Source: Phytoactinopolyspora mesophila
GTDB lineage: Bacteria > Actinomycetota > Actinomycetes > Jiangellales > Jiangellaceae
Reading direction: 5' to 3'
Assembly: GCF_010122465.1 (NCBI RefSeq)
Contig: NZ_WLZY01000003.1
Span: 464,322 to 528,321 of the forward strand
Length of the DNA stretch: 64,000 nt
Positions 8,273 through 16,742 of the stretch are shown one piece after another. Made by a program: the position numbers and the translations under genes. Below the pieces are notes generated by a model that worked only from the letters and a program-made list of their open reading frames with translations, was not told where the DNA came from and searched no databases. The first letter of the stretch is position 1. Each line of letters starts with the position of its first letter.

Positions 8273-8587
8273 CTAGTGCTGGCCGGCCTGACGAGGCGGG
8301 ATGTCCAGTGCTTTGGCCGACTCCTGGTACATCCGCACGAATTCTTGCCGGATCTCCGGGCGTTCGGTGAGTGGCCGGCTCCACGGCACCCGTACGGTCC
8401 GCTCCGCACCGTCCACCACAACCCGGAAGTCCACTCCGGTTCCGTCCAGGTGAACGACCGTCGCCTCCGATGCCTCCGGGACACCCCCGAGGGCACGCAC
8501 GATCAGCAGGGAATCGTCGTCGTGTTCGTCGCTCATATGCTCAGCAACGGCCGTAATCACGTCCGGTGCAAAAGGGTTGTCGCTCAT
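8273..8587 (-). CDS. DUF2470-domain protein
   Basis: A 104-residue protein starting MSDNPFAPDVITAVAEHMSDEHDDDSLLIV. The pattern of a helix with H-M-x-D-E-H followed by beta strands and RVPWSRPL fits DUF2470, the small domain that also forms the C-terminus of HugZ-type heme-utilisation proteins. It stands alone here, without the flavin-binding split-barrel domain. The ATG at 8587 is chosen because the alternative start at 8611 would overlap the divergent methyltransferase start region. A link to heme handling is only inferred from the family. Confidence 0.7.
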   Translation of the reverse strand: MSDNPFAPDVITAVAEHMSDEHDDDSLLIVRALGGVPEASEATVVHLDGTGVDFRVVVDGAERTVRVPWSRPLTERPEIRQEFVRMYQESAKALDIPPRQAGQH

Positions 8588-8604
8588 CACGCCAGAATAG
8601 CTAC

Positions 8605-10089
8605 GTGACATATACCCAGCCGACGCTGACCGACGACGACACCGCCCGGCTACGCGATGCCCTGAGCGCCGCGGACTACCGCGTCGACCCAGTCCACGAA
8701 CTGCTGGGCGACCGCGCCGCCGCCGCGCTACATCGCAATCACACGATTCCTGGGCGAATGGCGGTGACCGGCAGCACGCCGCTCGAGGTCATGACCAAAC
8801 TCTGGAGACTTCAGGCACCGGTGCCACTCAGCGCCGCCCGCAACGCGCTGCCACTCGACGCGCTACTCGACGGAGGCATCGTCGCCGCCGACGGTGACGA
8901 GGTCCGCGCGCTGGTCGACATCCGCCCCTATGCCGACGACACCGGCGACTGGTGGGTCGCGGCCGACCTCACGCCTGAGCTCGACGGTCGCACATCGCCG
9001 ATCTCCGCCGACCACGTGCTCGGTCTCAACGCGGCATCGAGCACGCTGGCTCGAGTTACCGTGCGGCGTCCAGTGGGCCGGTCGCTGGATCTCGGCACCG
9101 GATGCGGGGTGCAGTCACTGCATCTGAGCCGGCACAGCGACTCCGTCATCGCCACCGACGTCAATCCCCGGGCGCTGCGGATGGCGGCGCTGACCACCGG
9201 ACTGAACGGCGTCAGCGCGGATCTTCGCCAGGGCAGCTTGTTCGAGCCGGTCGCGCAGGAACGTTTCGATCTGATCGCCACCAATCCGCCCTTCGTCGTG
9301 TCACCCGGAGGCCGGCACGTGTACCGCGACAGCGGCCTGGCCGGCGACGACGTGGTCAGGCAGGTTGTCGTCGACGGCGCGGCCCGGCTGGCCGAGGGCG
9401 GGATCCTGCAGTCTCTCGGAAACTGGATGCATGTGCGTGGCCAGGACTGGCGCGAGCGTGTCGGCACCTGGGTGGCCGGGACCGGCTGCGACGCCTGGGT
9501 GGTTCAGCGCGAGGTGCAAGATCCAGCGGAGTACGTCGAATTGTGGTTGCGCGACTCCGGCGAGACCGGCGAAGCCACGTACGCCGAGCGCTATCGCGAA
9601 TGGCTGTCCTGGTTCGACGCGAACGATGTGGAAGGCATCGGGTTCGGCTGGATCAACCTACGTGCCTCCGGAGCCGAGGACGCGACCGTACGGATCGAAG
9701 ATTGGCCGCATGCCGTGCAACAGCCTCTCGGCGCCGCCGTCGCCGATTGGTTCGGCCGGGCAGAACTCCTGCGAGCCGACGACCAGACGCTGCTGAGCAG
9801 CCACGTGGCGGTCGCCGACGACATCGTCCTGGAGCAAGTCGGTCAGCCTGGCGCCACTGACCCTGAGCACCTGGTGCTCAGGCAGCACGGGGGAATGATG
9901 CGCGCCATCCAGGTGGGCACCGCCGATGCCGGATTCGTGGGAGCGTGTGACGGGACGCTGCCCGTGGGTGCGATCATCGACGCGGTGGCGCAAGTACTAG
10001 AGGTGGACCCCGGGCTACTGCGGCAGGAACTAGTCCCACAGGCCCGGTCGCTCATCATGGACGGATTCCTGGTCCCCGCTGTTCGATGA
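8605..10089 (+). CDS. N6-type SAM-dependent methyltransferase (DUF7059-like N-terminus)
   Basis: A 494-residue protein. The N-terminal 150 residues (alpha-helical, TQPTLTDDDTARLRDALSAADY) match a domain common in actinobacterial methyltransferases of this size. The catalytic domain has LDLGTGCGVQSLHLS (motif I), VIATDVNPRALRMA and TNPPFVVSPGG, the NPPF/Y signature of N-methyltransferases acting on rRNA bases or protein glutamine. The C-terminal 200 residues resemble a small accessory domain. Whether the substrate is rRNA or protein is uncertain. The GTG at 8605 is used; the frame extending to 8566 overlaps the DUF2470 gene. Confidence 0.82.
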   Translation: MTYTQPTLTDDDTARLRDALSAADYRVDPVHELLGDRAAAALHRNHTIPGRMAVTGSTPLEVMTKLWRLQAPVPLSAARNALPLDALLDGGIVAADGDEVRALVDIRPYADDTGDWWVAADLTPELDGRTSPISADHVLGLNAASSTLARVTVRRPVGRSLDLGTGCGVQSLHLSRHSDSVIATDVNPRALRMAALTTGLNGVSADLRQGSLFEPVAQERFDLIATNPPFVVSPGGRHVYRDSGLAGDDVVRQVVVDGAARLAEGGILQSLGNWMHVRGQDWRERVGTWVAGTGCDAWVVQREVQDPAEYVELWLRDSGETGEATYAERYREWLSWFDANDVEGIGFGWINLRASGAEDATVRIEDWPHAVQQPLGAAVADWFGRAELLRADDQTLLSSHVAVADDIVLEQVGQPGATDPEHLVLRQHGGMMRAIQVGTADAGFVGACDGTLPVGAIIDAVAQVLEVDPGLLRQELVPQARSLIMDGFLVPAVR

Positions 10090-10179
10090 CCGGTCGGTCA
10101 CCGACAATTCTCGCTATATGAGACGAAATCGCCCGCGTGATAGACAATCCGGCCGGTATGCCTTTACGTTCTAGATCAA

Positions 10180-10321
10180 GGTCATGAGTGCCAGCGTCAA
10201 GCCCCGGCTTGCTGGCCGGCAACCCTCCATACCGCGGTGGGGTGCCCCGGGTGAAGACCTGGCCGCCTCGATCCTGAGGCGTCAAGCGCGGGCCCGCGGC
10301 GCCGGGTCCTTGACCCGGAGG
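10180..10321 (+). ncRNA. SAM riboswitch (SAM-IV / SAM-I/IV type) with expression platform
   Basis: From 10180 the leader reads GGTCATGAGTGCCAGCG, then CCCCGGCTTGCTGGCCGGCA, ACCCTCC, GGTGGGGTGCCCCGGGTGA and AGACC at 10259. The closing helix GGTC/GACC, the CTGGCCGGCAACCCTCC core and the GGTGCCCCGGGTGA junction are those of actinobacterial SAM-IV-class aptamers. Downstream, GGGTC-CTT-GACCC forms a hairpin touching the GGAGG at 10317-10321, and a GTCAAG/CTTGAC pairing is possible. This suggests control of ribosome access rather than a classical poly-U terminator. Confidence 0.85.
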
Positions 10322-10325
10322 TGCT

Positions 10326-11681
10326 GTGACCATGACTCTCACCGAGGATCCAGCCTGTCCCGTACCGGCGACGCCGGAGCCTCTCTCGGCGACGACGCCC
10401 AGCTCACCGCTGCTGGAGGTGGTCGGCGGCGACCTGCAGGTGCCGCTGGTCAATGGCGAGGCACGACGCTACGTGAACCTGGACTACGCGGCCAGTGCCC
10501 CAAGCCTGCGGGCCGTCGCGGATCACGTGACGGAGATCCTGCCTTACTACGCGAGCATTCACCGCGGCGCCGGTTACGCCTCCCAGGTCTCGACCCGGCT
10601 CTACGAAGCGGCTCGTGGCACCGTCGCCCGGTTCGCGGGCGCCCGCGACGACGACGTGGTGATCTTCACCCGCAACACCACTGACTCGCTAGGCGTGCTG
10701 GCGGGCTGCCTGCCGGACAATGGCGACGTCGTCGTTCTGGACATCGAGCATCACGCCAACCTGCTGCCCTGGCCACCCGGGCGGACCCGGATCGTTCCCG
10801 CGGCCTCAACCCTGGCGACAACTCTTGATCGACTAAGTGCCGAGTTGGCCAGTAAGCCCGCCGCGCTGCTGGCGGTCACCGGAGCGTCGAACGTGACGGG
10901 CGAGCAACTGCCGCTCGGCCGGTTGGCTCACCTCGCCCACCGGCACGGTGCACGGATCTGTGTAGACGGTGCCCAACTCGCACCGCATCGCAGGATCGAC
11001 ATGATCGCCTCCGGCGTCGACTACCTCGCGTTCTCCGGGCACAAGATCTACGCCCCTTGGGGTGCAGGAGTGCTGATCGGCGCGCGCGACTGGCTGGATG
11101 CCGGTGATCCTTACCTGGCCGGCGGCGGGGCAGCGCGAGACGTGGGGTCGTCGAGCACCGTCTGGCATCAGGCACCGGCAAGGCATGAGGGCGGCTCGCC
11201 GAACGTCATCGGCGCAGTCGCCCTGGCCAAGGCATGTGCGGTGATCTCCGCATTGCCCGAAGGCGCGCTGGAGTCGCACGAGATGGTCCTGCGCACACGT
11301 TTGGTGGACGGGCTGGCCGGTCTACCCGGCGTTCAGGTGCATCGCATCTGGCCGGACAGCGCTTCAGCTATCGGAATCGCGTGCTTCACGGTGGCCGGAC
11401 ATCCGCCCGATTTGGTTGCGGCCTACCTGTCGGCCGAGCACGGCATCGGGTTGCGGCACGGCAAGTTCTGCGCTCACCCGCTGGTGGACCGGCTCGGGCA
11501 CCCGTCGGGAGCGTTGCGGGCCAGCTTCGGGGCCGGCTCAGTCGGATCGGATGTCGAGCGGCTGCTGGCCGCTGTCGAGCAGCTTGTGCGCTACGGCCCT
11601 CAGTGGACGTACGGCGAAGTCGACGGTCGCTGCGCCCCCGTGCCCGATCCCCGTCCCAGTCCGGTGATCATGAACACGTAG
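10326..11681 (+). CDS. class V aminotransferase / cysteine desulfurase-like protein
   Basis: A 451-residue fold-type I PLP enzyme. The lysine expected to bind PLP is in FSGHKIYAPWGAGVLIG, preceded by ICVDGAQLAPH (Asp and Gln contacting PLP). HRGAGYASQVSTRLYEAAR and RNTTDSLGVLAG match the N-terminal signatures of the SufS/Csd-like group. A SAM riboswitch directly upstream ties it to sulfur-amino-acid metabolism, so a role in cysteine/methionine or sulfur transfer is likely. Start is GTG 10326 or ATG 10332; GGAGG at 10317 lies 4 or 10 bases upstream. The last six residues (PVIMNT) are encoded by sequence resembling half an inverted-repeat element. Confidence 0.82.
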   Translation: MTMTLTEDPACPVPATPEPLSATTPSSPLLEVVGGDLQVPLVNGEARRYVNLDYAASAPSLRAVADHVTEILPYYASIHRGAGYASQVSTRLYEAARGTVARFAGARDDDVVIFTRNTTDSLGVLAGCLPDNGDVVVLDIEHHANLLPWPPGRTRIVPAASTLATTLDRLSAELASKPAALLAVTGASNVTGEQLPLGRLAHLAHRHGARICVDGAQLAPHRRIDMIASGVDYLAFSGHKIYAPWGAGVLIGARDWLDAGDPYLAGGGAARDVGSSSTVWHQAPARHEGGSPNVIGAVALAKACAVISALPEGALESHEMVLRTRLVDGLAGLPGVQVHRIWPDSASAIGIACFTVAGHPPDLVAAYLSAEHGIGLRHGKFCAHPLVDRLGHPSGALRASFGAGSVGSDVERLLAAVEQLVRYGPQWTYGEVDGRCAPVPDPRPSPVIMNT

Positions 11682-11702
11682 CCCCGCGATGAGCATTCGC
11701 CA

Positions 11703-12662
11703 TCACCGGGCGAAGGAGCGCCGGTAGGCCGAGGGCGAAGTACGCATGGCACGACCGAAATGATGCCGGTAGGTAACGGCGGTGTCGAAGCCCACTTTCG
11801 CGGCGATCTGCTCGACGGACATGTCAGTACTCTCCAGCAGCGGCAGACTGGCCTGGAGCCGCTGGGTGATCAGCCAGCGGATCGGACTGGTCCCGGTGGC
11901 TTTGGTGAAGTGCCGCAGATACGTACGCGGGGATACGTTCGCCTGCTTGGCGAGCGTCTCGACCGTGATCCGCTGCCCAAGGCGCTCAACGGCCCAGGCC
12001 ATACTCGCCGCAATCCGTCCGCTGTATGGATCGTCACCCACCGGGGACTCGATGTACTGCGCTTGGCCGCCGTCGCGGTGAGGCGCGACGACGAGCCTCC
12101 TGGCCACAAGGTTGGCCACCGCGGCGCCGTGGTCTTGCCGGACCAGGTGGATGCCGAGGTCCAGCCCTGCAGCACTTCCCGCACTGGTGAAGATGTCGCC
12201 GTCCTCCACGTAAAGCGGCGTGGGATCGACCTCCACCCGCGGATAGCGGCGACGGAGGAGGTCTGCGTGGAGCCAGTGTGTGGTGGCCCGGCGACCGTCG
12301 AGCAGGCCGGCTGATGCCAGGGCAAACGCGCCCGTGCAGATGGAGACGATCCGCGCCCCCTTCGCGTGGGCCCGCCGCAATGCCGCCGCAAGCTCGGGCG
12401 TGGCCTCGGCGTGGACGTCCGACACACTCGGAATGACGAGAGTCTGGGCTGCCTCCAGCGTCGCCAGCGTATGCGGCGTCTGCAGTGTGGCACCACCCAC
12501 CATACTCACCTGCCCCGCCCCTTCAGCGCAGATAGTGAGCCGGTACGACGGTGCGTCGGGCCATTTGACACCGAAGATCTCCGTGACGATGCCCAACTCG
12601 AACGCGGACATGCCCTCGTAGGCCAGCACCGCGACGTGGTGATCAGGGGATACTAGGACCAT
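11703..12662 (-). CDS. GlxA family transcriptional regulator (DJ-1/PfpI + AraC HTH)
   Basis: A 319-residue regulator. Residues 1-190 form a DJ-1/PfpI-like domain, with ARIVSICTGAFALASAGLLDGRRATTHW containing the nucleophile-elbow cysteine. Residues 215-319 are an AraC-type double HTH (ITVETLAKQANVSPRTYLRHFTKATGTSPIRWL, then SVEQIAAKVGFDTAVTYRHHF). This domain order is the GlxA family. It is divergent from an MFS transporter, with a palindrome in between, and probably controls it. The inducer is unknown. Confidence 0.9.
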   Translation of the reverse strand: MVLVSPDHHVAVLAYEGMSAFELGIVTEIFGVKWPDAPSYRLTICAEGAGQVSMVGGATLQTPHTLATLEAAQTLVIPSVSDVHAEATPELAAALRRAHAKGARIVSICTGAFALASAGLLDGRRATTHWLHADLLRRRYPRVEVDPTPLYVEDGDIFTSAGSAAGLDLGIHLVRQDHGAAVANLVARRLVVAPHRDGGQAQYIESPVGDDPYSGRIAASMAWAVERLGQRITVETLAKQANVSPRTYLRHFTKATGTSPIRWLITQRLQASLPLLESTDMSVEQIAAKVGFDTAVTYRHHFGRAMRTSPSAYRRSFAR

Positions 12663-12681
12663 GGCGTAATCTTATCGAACA

Positions 12682-12697
12682 GTGGCGTTTACGCCAC
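12682..12697. promoter_or_regulatory. palindrome between glxA-like and MFS genes
   Basis: GTGGCGTTTACGCCAC has six-base perfect arms and lies between divergent genes. It is a candidate regulator-binding site for the GlxA-family protein or another factor. A start codon of the transporter placed inside it (GTG 12682) is therefore unlikely. Confidence 0.55.
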
Positions 12698-12732
12698 TTG
12701 TCGGCGACGATTGCGCCGCCGAACATGAGAAG

Positions 12733-13965
12733 GTGCCCCTCACACGCCTGCACTCGGATCCGTCTCAGCCATCGCGATTGCCCAGCTCAGATCAACGGCA
12801 CTCAGCCCGGCGATTGGGGCTGGCCGGGCTGATGGCCGTAGGGGTGTCCTTCGGATTCGCGCGCTACGGCTACGGGCTGTTCCTGCCACAGTTGCGCGCT
12901 GAATTCGACCTCTCGGTCACGGCCGTCGGGCTCATCGGCGCGGCCACGTATGCAGGCTACCTACTCGCCCTGATCCTGGTCGGTGCGCTCGCTGCCCGGG
13001 TGGGATCGCGTGCGCTGATCACCACCGGCGGATTGTCAGCAGCCACGGGCATGACACTCGTGGCACTGGCCCCAGGACCGGCGCTTCTCGCCACCGGACT
13101 CGTTCTCGCCGGCACCAGCCCCGGCTGGATCTGGGCCCCGTACTCGGACGCCGCGGAGCGGATGCTGCCAGCCGGAATGCGCGAGCGGGTGCTGGCGCGA
13201 ATTCCCAGCGGCACCGCGTTCGGTGTGGCGATCGCCGGGCCCCTCGCGTTGCTCACGCAGGGAACCACCTGGCGCTACGCCTGGCTGATCTTCGCCGCAG
13301 GGGGTTTGGCCGCAACCCTTTACAACGCGTGGATTCTGCCAGCCGGCACGTCGCCGAGATCACCTGGTACGCCAGCGGGACACCGCTTGACCTTCCGGTG
13401 GTTCGCCCGCCGCTCGGCCGCACCGCTTTACCTCACCGCTGCGGCATATGGCGTTGTCGGCTCCGTCTATTGGCTGTTCGCCGTCGAGTCGATCTCGTCG
13501 GCCGGTCAAAGCGGAGCACACACCGGCGCATTGTTCTGGACACTCATGGGAACAGCCGGCACCGCTGCCGTCGTCACCGGAGTCGTCTTCGACCGACTCG
13601 GCCTGCGCCGGTCCCACATCCTGATATTCACCTCCATGGCGATCGCGGTAGCTCTCTTGGGGCTGATGCCCGGCGCCGCGGTGCCGGTCGGACTCTCAGC
13701 ATTGTTGTACGGCCCGTCGTTCATGGCCGGCTCCGCGCTGCTGGCGGTCTGGAGCTATTACGTCTTTCCCGATCGGCCCACCACCGGTTTCAGCGCCACC
13801 GTCTTCTGCCTCGGAATCGGCACCCTGGTCGGCCCAGCCACCGCCGGAGCCGCTGCCGATCAGTTCGGATTGAGCGCGACGTTCCTGATGACCGCCACTG
13901 TCGCCATCCTCACGAATCTGCTGCGCCCCCGATCGGATGATCGCGAACAGACAACCGCGCCATGA
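12733..13965 (+). CDS. MFS transporter (YbfB/YjiJ-like)
   Basis: About 410 residues with roughly 12 hydrophobic segments. The motif GVSFGFARYGYGLFLPQLRAEFDLS at the first membrane helix is characteristic of the YbfB/YjiJ branch of the major facilitator superfamily, and VGALAARVGSR is the MFS loop 2-3 signature. Transport substrate is unknown; drug or metabolite export is usual. The GTG at 12733 follows a GAGAAGG site; the frame extends to 12682, but that codon lies within a palindrome. Divergent from the GlxA-like regulator. Confidence 0.83.
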   Translation: MPLTRLHSDPSQPSRLPSSDQRHSARRLGLAGLMAVGVSFGFARYGYGLFLPQLRAEFDLSVTAVGLIGAATYAGYLLALILVGALAARVGSRALITTGGLSAATGMTLVALAPGPALLATGLVLAGTSPGWIWAPYSDAAERMLPAGMRERVLARIPSGTAFGVAIAGPLALLTQGTTWRYAWLIFAAGGLAATLYNAWILPAGTSPRSPGTPAGHRLTFRWFARRSAAPLYLTAAAYGVVGSVYWLFAVESISSAGQSGAHTGALFWTLMGTAGTAAVVTGVVFDRLGLRRSHILIFTSMAIAVALLGLMPGAAVPVGLSALLYGPSFMAGSALLAVWSYYVFPDRPTTGFSATVFCLGIGTLVGPATAGAAADQFGLSATFLMTATVAILTNLLRPRSDDREQTTAP

Positions 13966-13975
13966 CCGCACATGA

Positions 13976-15169
13976 TCACGCAGTGGCCTCAAGCACCACA
14001 GCCAGCCCCTGGCCGACTCCTATGCAGAGCGCCGCCAGCCCCCAGCCGCCACCGCGCCGGTGAAGCTGCCATGCCAACGACGTCAAGATCCTCGAACCGG
14101 AGCTTCCCAGCGGGTGTCCGATGGCGATGGCGCCACCCTGCTGGTTGACGATCTCCGGGTCCAGTTCCGCCCACTCGGCCAGACATGCCAGCGACTGTGC
14201 CGCGTATGCCTCGTTGAGCTCGACGGCGTGGAGATCATCCCAGCCGATGCCGGCCCTCCGAAGAGCCGTGTGAGCTGCCTGAACAGGCGCGATGCCGAAC
14301 AGATGCGGGTCTACCGCGTGGACTGCCCGGGCGGCGATCCTGGCCAGCGGCCGGGCGCCGGTTCTGCCGATGCTGGCCTCGTCGGCCAGAAGCACCGCGC
14401 TGGCGCCGTCGTTCAACGACGACGCGTTGCCGGCCGTGACCGTCCCGGCCTCCCGGAAGGCAGGTTTCAGCCGCGCCAGCGCCGCCTGGGAGGTGGTCGG
14501 CCGGATACCTTCGTCACGGTCGAGGTCGACGCCGTCGAGGCTGACCGTCTCGTCGTCGTAAAACCCCTCCTTCCAGGCCGACGCAGCACGGTGATGGCTC
14601 CGTAGCGCGAACTCGTCCTGAGCTTCGCGACTGATCCGATACCGGTCGGCGAGGACTTCGGCGCACTCGCCGAGCGAAATGGTCCAGTCGGTGGGCATCC
14701 GGGGGTTCACCATCCGCCAGCCCAGCGTGGTGGAGTGCAAGGTCTCGTGGCTCCGGGGATATGCGCGCTCCGGCTTGGGCAGGACCCAGGGCGCTCTGCT
14801 CATCGATTCGACTCCGCCGGCCACACAGAGCGACGCCTCGCCCAGCGCTATCGCACGCGATGCCTCGATCACCGCTTCGAGCCCCGAACCGCACAGTCTG
14901 TTGACAGTCACGCCCGGGACCGACGTCGGAAGGCCGGCCAGGAGCACAGCCATCCGCGCGACATTGCGGTTCTCCTCGCCCGCCCCGTTGGCGTTGCCGA
15001 GGAAGACGTCGTCGATCTCGGCCGGATCCAGCTGCGGGCTCCGGCGCACCACCGCACCCACCACTGCTGCCGCCAGATCGTCCGGGCGGACCTCGGCCAA
15101 CGCCCCGCCGTACTTGCCGATGGGGGTGCGCACCGCATCGAGGACGAACACGTCATTGACCCGCGTCAC
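13976..15169 (-). CDS. thiolase family protein (acetyl-CoA C-acyltransferase)
   Basis: A 397-residue thiolase. The acylated Cys93 is in VNRLCGSGLEAV, His352 in AIGHPLGSSGSR and Cys382 in LCIGVGQG, so all catalytic residues are present. The N-terminal VFVLDAVRTPIGKYGG is standard. Family members cleave 3-ketoacyl-CoA or condense two acetyl-CoA. VNEALNEAYAAQ-type sequence (VELNEAYAAQSL) is also present. No other beta-oxidation gene is adjacent, so degradative or biosynthetic use cannot be distinguished. The stop is the TGA of a TGATCATG motif, 10 bases from the convergent MFS stop. Confidence 0.92.
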   Translation of the reverse strand: MTRVNDVFVLDAVRTPIGKYGGALAEVRPDDLAAAVVGAVVRRSPQLDPAEIDDVFLGNANGAGEENRNVARMAVLLAGLPTSVPGVTVNRLCGSGLEAVIEASRAIALGEASLCVAGGVESMSRAPWVLPKPERAYPRSHETLHSTTLGWRMVNPRMPTDWTISLGECAEVLADRYRISREAQDEFALRSHHRAASAWKEGFYDDETVSLDGVDLDRDEGIRPTTSQAALARLKPAFREAGTVTAGNASSLNDGASAVLLADEASIGRTGARPLARIAARAVHAVDPHLFGIAPVQAAHTALRRAGIGWDDLHAVELNEAYAAQSLACLAEWAELDPEIVNQQGGAIAIGHPLGSSGSRILTSLAWQLHRRGGGWGLAALCIGVGQGLAVVLEATA

Positions 15170-15513
15170 AGCGACTCCTCGCTCGTGTCATCGAACGGCA
15201 GCAGGCTTGACCGGCCACCGCACCTTCTCGCCAGAAGTGTACGTGATGCGGATTGATGTTCGACCTGCGAACATTCTCGACTCTGAGCCATGCTCGAACC
15301 CGCGACTTCAATACCGCTAGGTCGTGTTCGGGGCCAGGAACTGCCCGCAGGGCGACCTGGCGGTATCGAAGTGCGAGACATAGAGACCTGGGCCCACTTC
15401 GATCAATCCCTGGCCGGTCGGTGCGTGCTCTGGTGATCTGGTCCCGGGATTCGTAGAGTAAGCGCGAGCAAGGTGTCTGACGCCGGACACGAACCCACCG
15501 GAGGGCCTCGCGC
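15170..15513. other. 344-bp intergenic region
   Basis: No convincing gene. It lies between the start of the thiolase gene and the CAP lipoprotein gene, so promoters for both are expected. An inverted repeat at 15301-15375 is the only clear structure; overlapping short frames look like chance. Confidence 0.6.
15301..15375. repeat. inverted repeat with ACTTCAATACCG core, copy 1
   Basis: Arms at 15301-15324 and 15353-15375 pair with few mismatches; the core is ACTTCAATACCG against CGGTATCGAAGT. The same core, in the same arrangement, recurs at 44091-44165, so this is a dispersed two-copy family in the window. Confidence 0.7.
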
Positions 15514-16272
15514 GTGGATATCCGGTCATCACGGCTGCCGTTGGTTTTCCTCACCGCTGCCGGCTTGGGCCTGGCCGCATGCGCTGTGGAGCCTGCCTAC
15601 GGCGACCTGGCCAGGCCGGCCACCACTGAGCATGCCCAGCCGTTGCCGTGGGACACCGCCCTGCCTGCGACCGGCGAGGCCGACGGCACCGAAGGACCCT
15701 CCGGCGACGCCACCGCCACAGACTCGCCGTCACCCACGTCCTCACCGTCACCGACCTCTTCGCCGACGACCACGCCCACCGACGAGCCAGAACCCACGCC
15801 CAGCCGGACGCCGTCGGACACCCCCTCCCCCACTGAGGACACCGAACCACCGGATCCGGACGAGAGCGATCCGCCCTCCGAACCCGACGGCTCGGCCGAG
15901 ACCGAAGCCAGGGTCGTCGAGCTGACCAACGCCGAACGGCGGGATCACGGCTGTGAACCACTGCGCACAGACGAACGGCTAGGCACCGCCGCCAGAGCGC
16001 ACAGCACCGATATGGCTCGACGGAACTACCTCGACCACGTCAACCCCGAAGGAGAAGGGCCCGGTGAACGTGCCGCCGCGGCGGGCTACTCCCGGTGGGG
16101 TGGTGAAAACGTCGCCATGGGCTACCCGACGGCCGACGCCGCCGTCGCGGCATGGATGAACAGCGACGGCCACCGCGCCAATATCCTCAATTGCGACTTC
16201 CGGGCCATCGGCGTCGGGGCGGCCGAAGGCTCACAGGGTATGTACTGGACCCAGAAGTTCGGTTACGAATGA
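15514..16272 (+). CDS. CAP (SCP/PR-1) domain lipoprotein
   Basis: A 252-residue exported protein. It starts at GTG 15514 (GGAGG about 8 bases before), with a signal ending in the lipobox LGLAAC (Cys at residue 23). A Ser/Thr/Pro/Asp/Glu-rich linker (residues 45-130) follows. The CAP domain takes the rest: VVELTNAERRDHGCEPL, ARAHSTDMARRNYLDHVNPEG, GGENVAMG and AWMNSDGHRANILNCDF, which include the His and Glu residues of the conserved cavity. Bacterial CAP proteins of this YkwD-like type are extracellular; their activity is poorly defined. Confidence 0.88.
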   Translation: MDIRSSRLPLVFLTAAGLGLAACAVEPAYGDLARPATTEHAQPLPWDTALPATGEADGTEGPSGDATATDSPSPTSSPSPTSSPTTTPTDEPEPTPSRTPSDTPSPTEDTEPPDPDESDPPSEPDGSAETEARVVELTNAERRDHGCEPLRTDERLGTAARAHSTDMARRNYLDHVNPEGEGPGERAAAAGYSRWGGENVAMGYPTADAAVAAWMNSDGHRANILNCDFRAIGVGAAEGSQGMYWTQKFGYE

Positions 16273-16321
16273 CCTCAGCGCGCTTGACTTCGAGTGCGCT
16301 CTAACCCATAGCGTCAACGGC

Positions 16322-16732
16322 GTGACAGCGATTCAGCCCGGCCAGATCACGACGAGCCCGCACCTAGGCGTCTCGGAAGCGGCGGACCACACCGGCGTCA
16401 GCGCACACACCCTGAGGTACTACGAACGGATCGGGCTTCTTCGTGTCCGGCGTGACGCCTCCGGCCACCGGCTATACGGCAGCCATGACATTCAGCGCGT
16501 CATGTTCATCACCCGCCTGCGCCAGACCGATATGCCGATCCGCGAGATTCAGCGCTACTTCGCCTTGGCCGACGCCGGACCGGCCACCGAGCCAGAACGG
16601 CTCGAACTGCTGACCCGGCATCGCGAAGCGGTGCGCGCCAAGCTTCAGACCCTCGGCTCGGCCCTTGAAGCCATCGAACTCAAGATCGACATCTACGGCG
16701 GGGCAGGATGCCCGCCGGCCTCGACCAGCTAG
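16322..16732 (+). CDS. MerR family transcriptional regulator
   Basis: A 136-residue MerR protein, starting at GTG 16322. The N-terminal HTH reads [36 protein letters not shown], matching the family from the first helix through wing 1 (RYYERIGLL). The later [24 protein letters not shown] is the dimerising coiled coil. No cysteine-rich metal-binding loop is seen, so it belongs to the non-metal group. It lies 10 bases before an aldo/keto reductase gene, which it probably regulates, as in many actinobacterial MerR-AKR pairs. Confidence 0.87.
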   Translation: MTAIQPGQITTSPHLGVSEAADHTGVSAHTLRYYERIGLLRVRRDASGHRLYGSHDIQRVMFITRLRQTDMPIREIQRYFALADAGPATEPERLELLTRHREAVRAKLQTLGSALEAIELKIDIYGGAGCPPASTS

Positions 16733-16742
16733 GAGAACGTAT

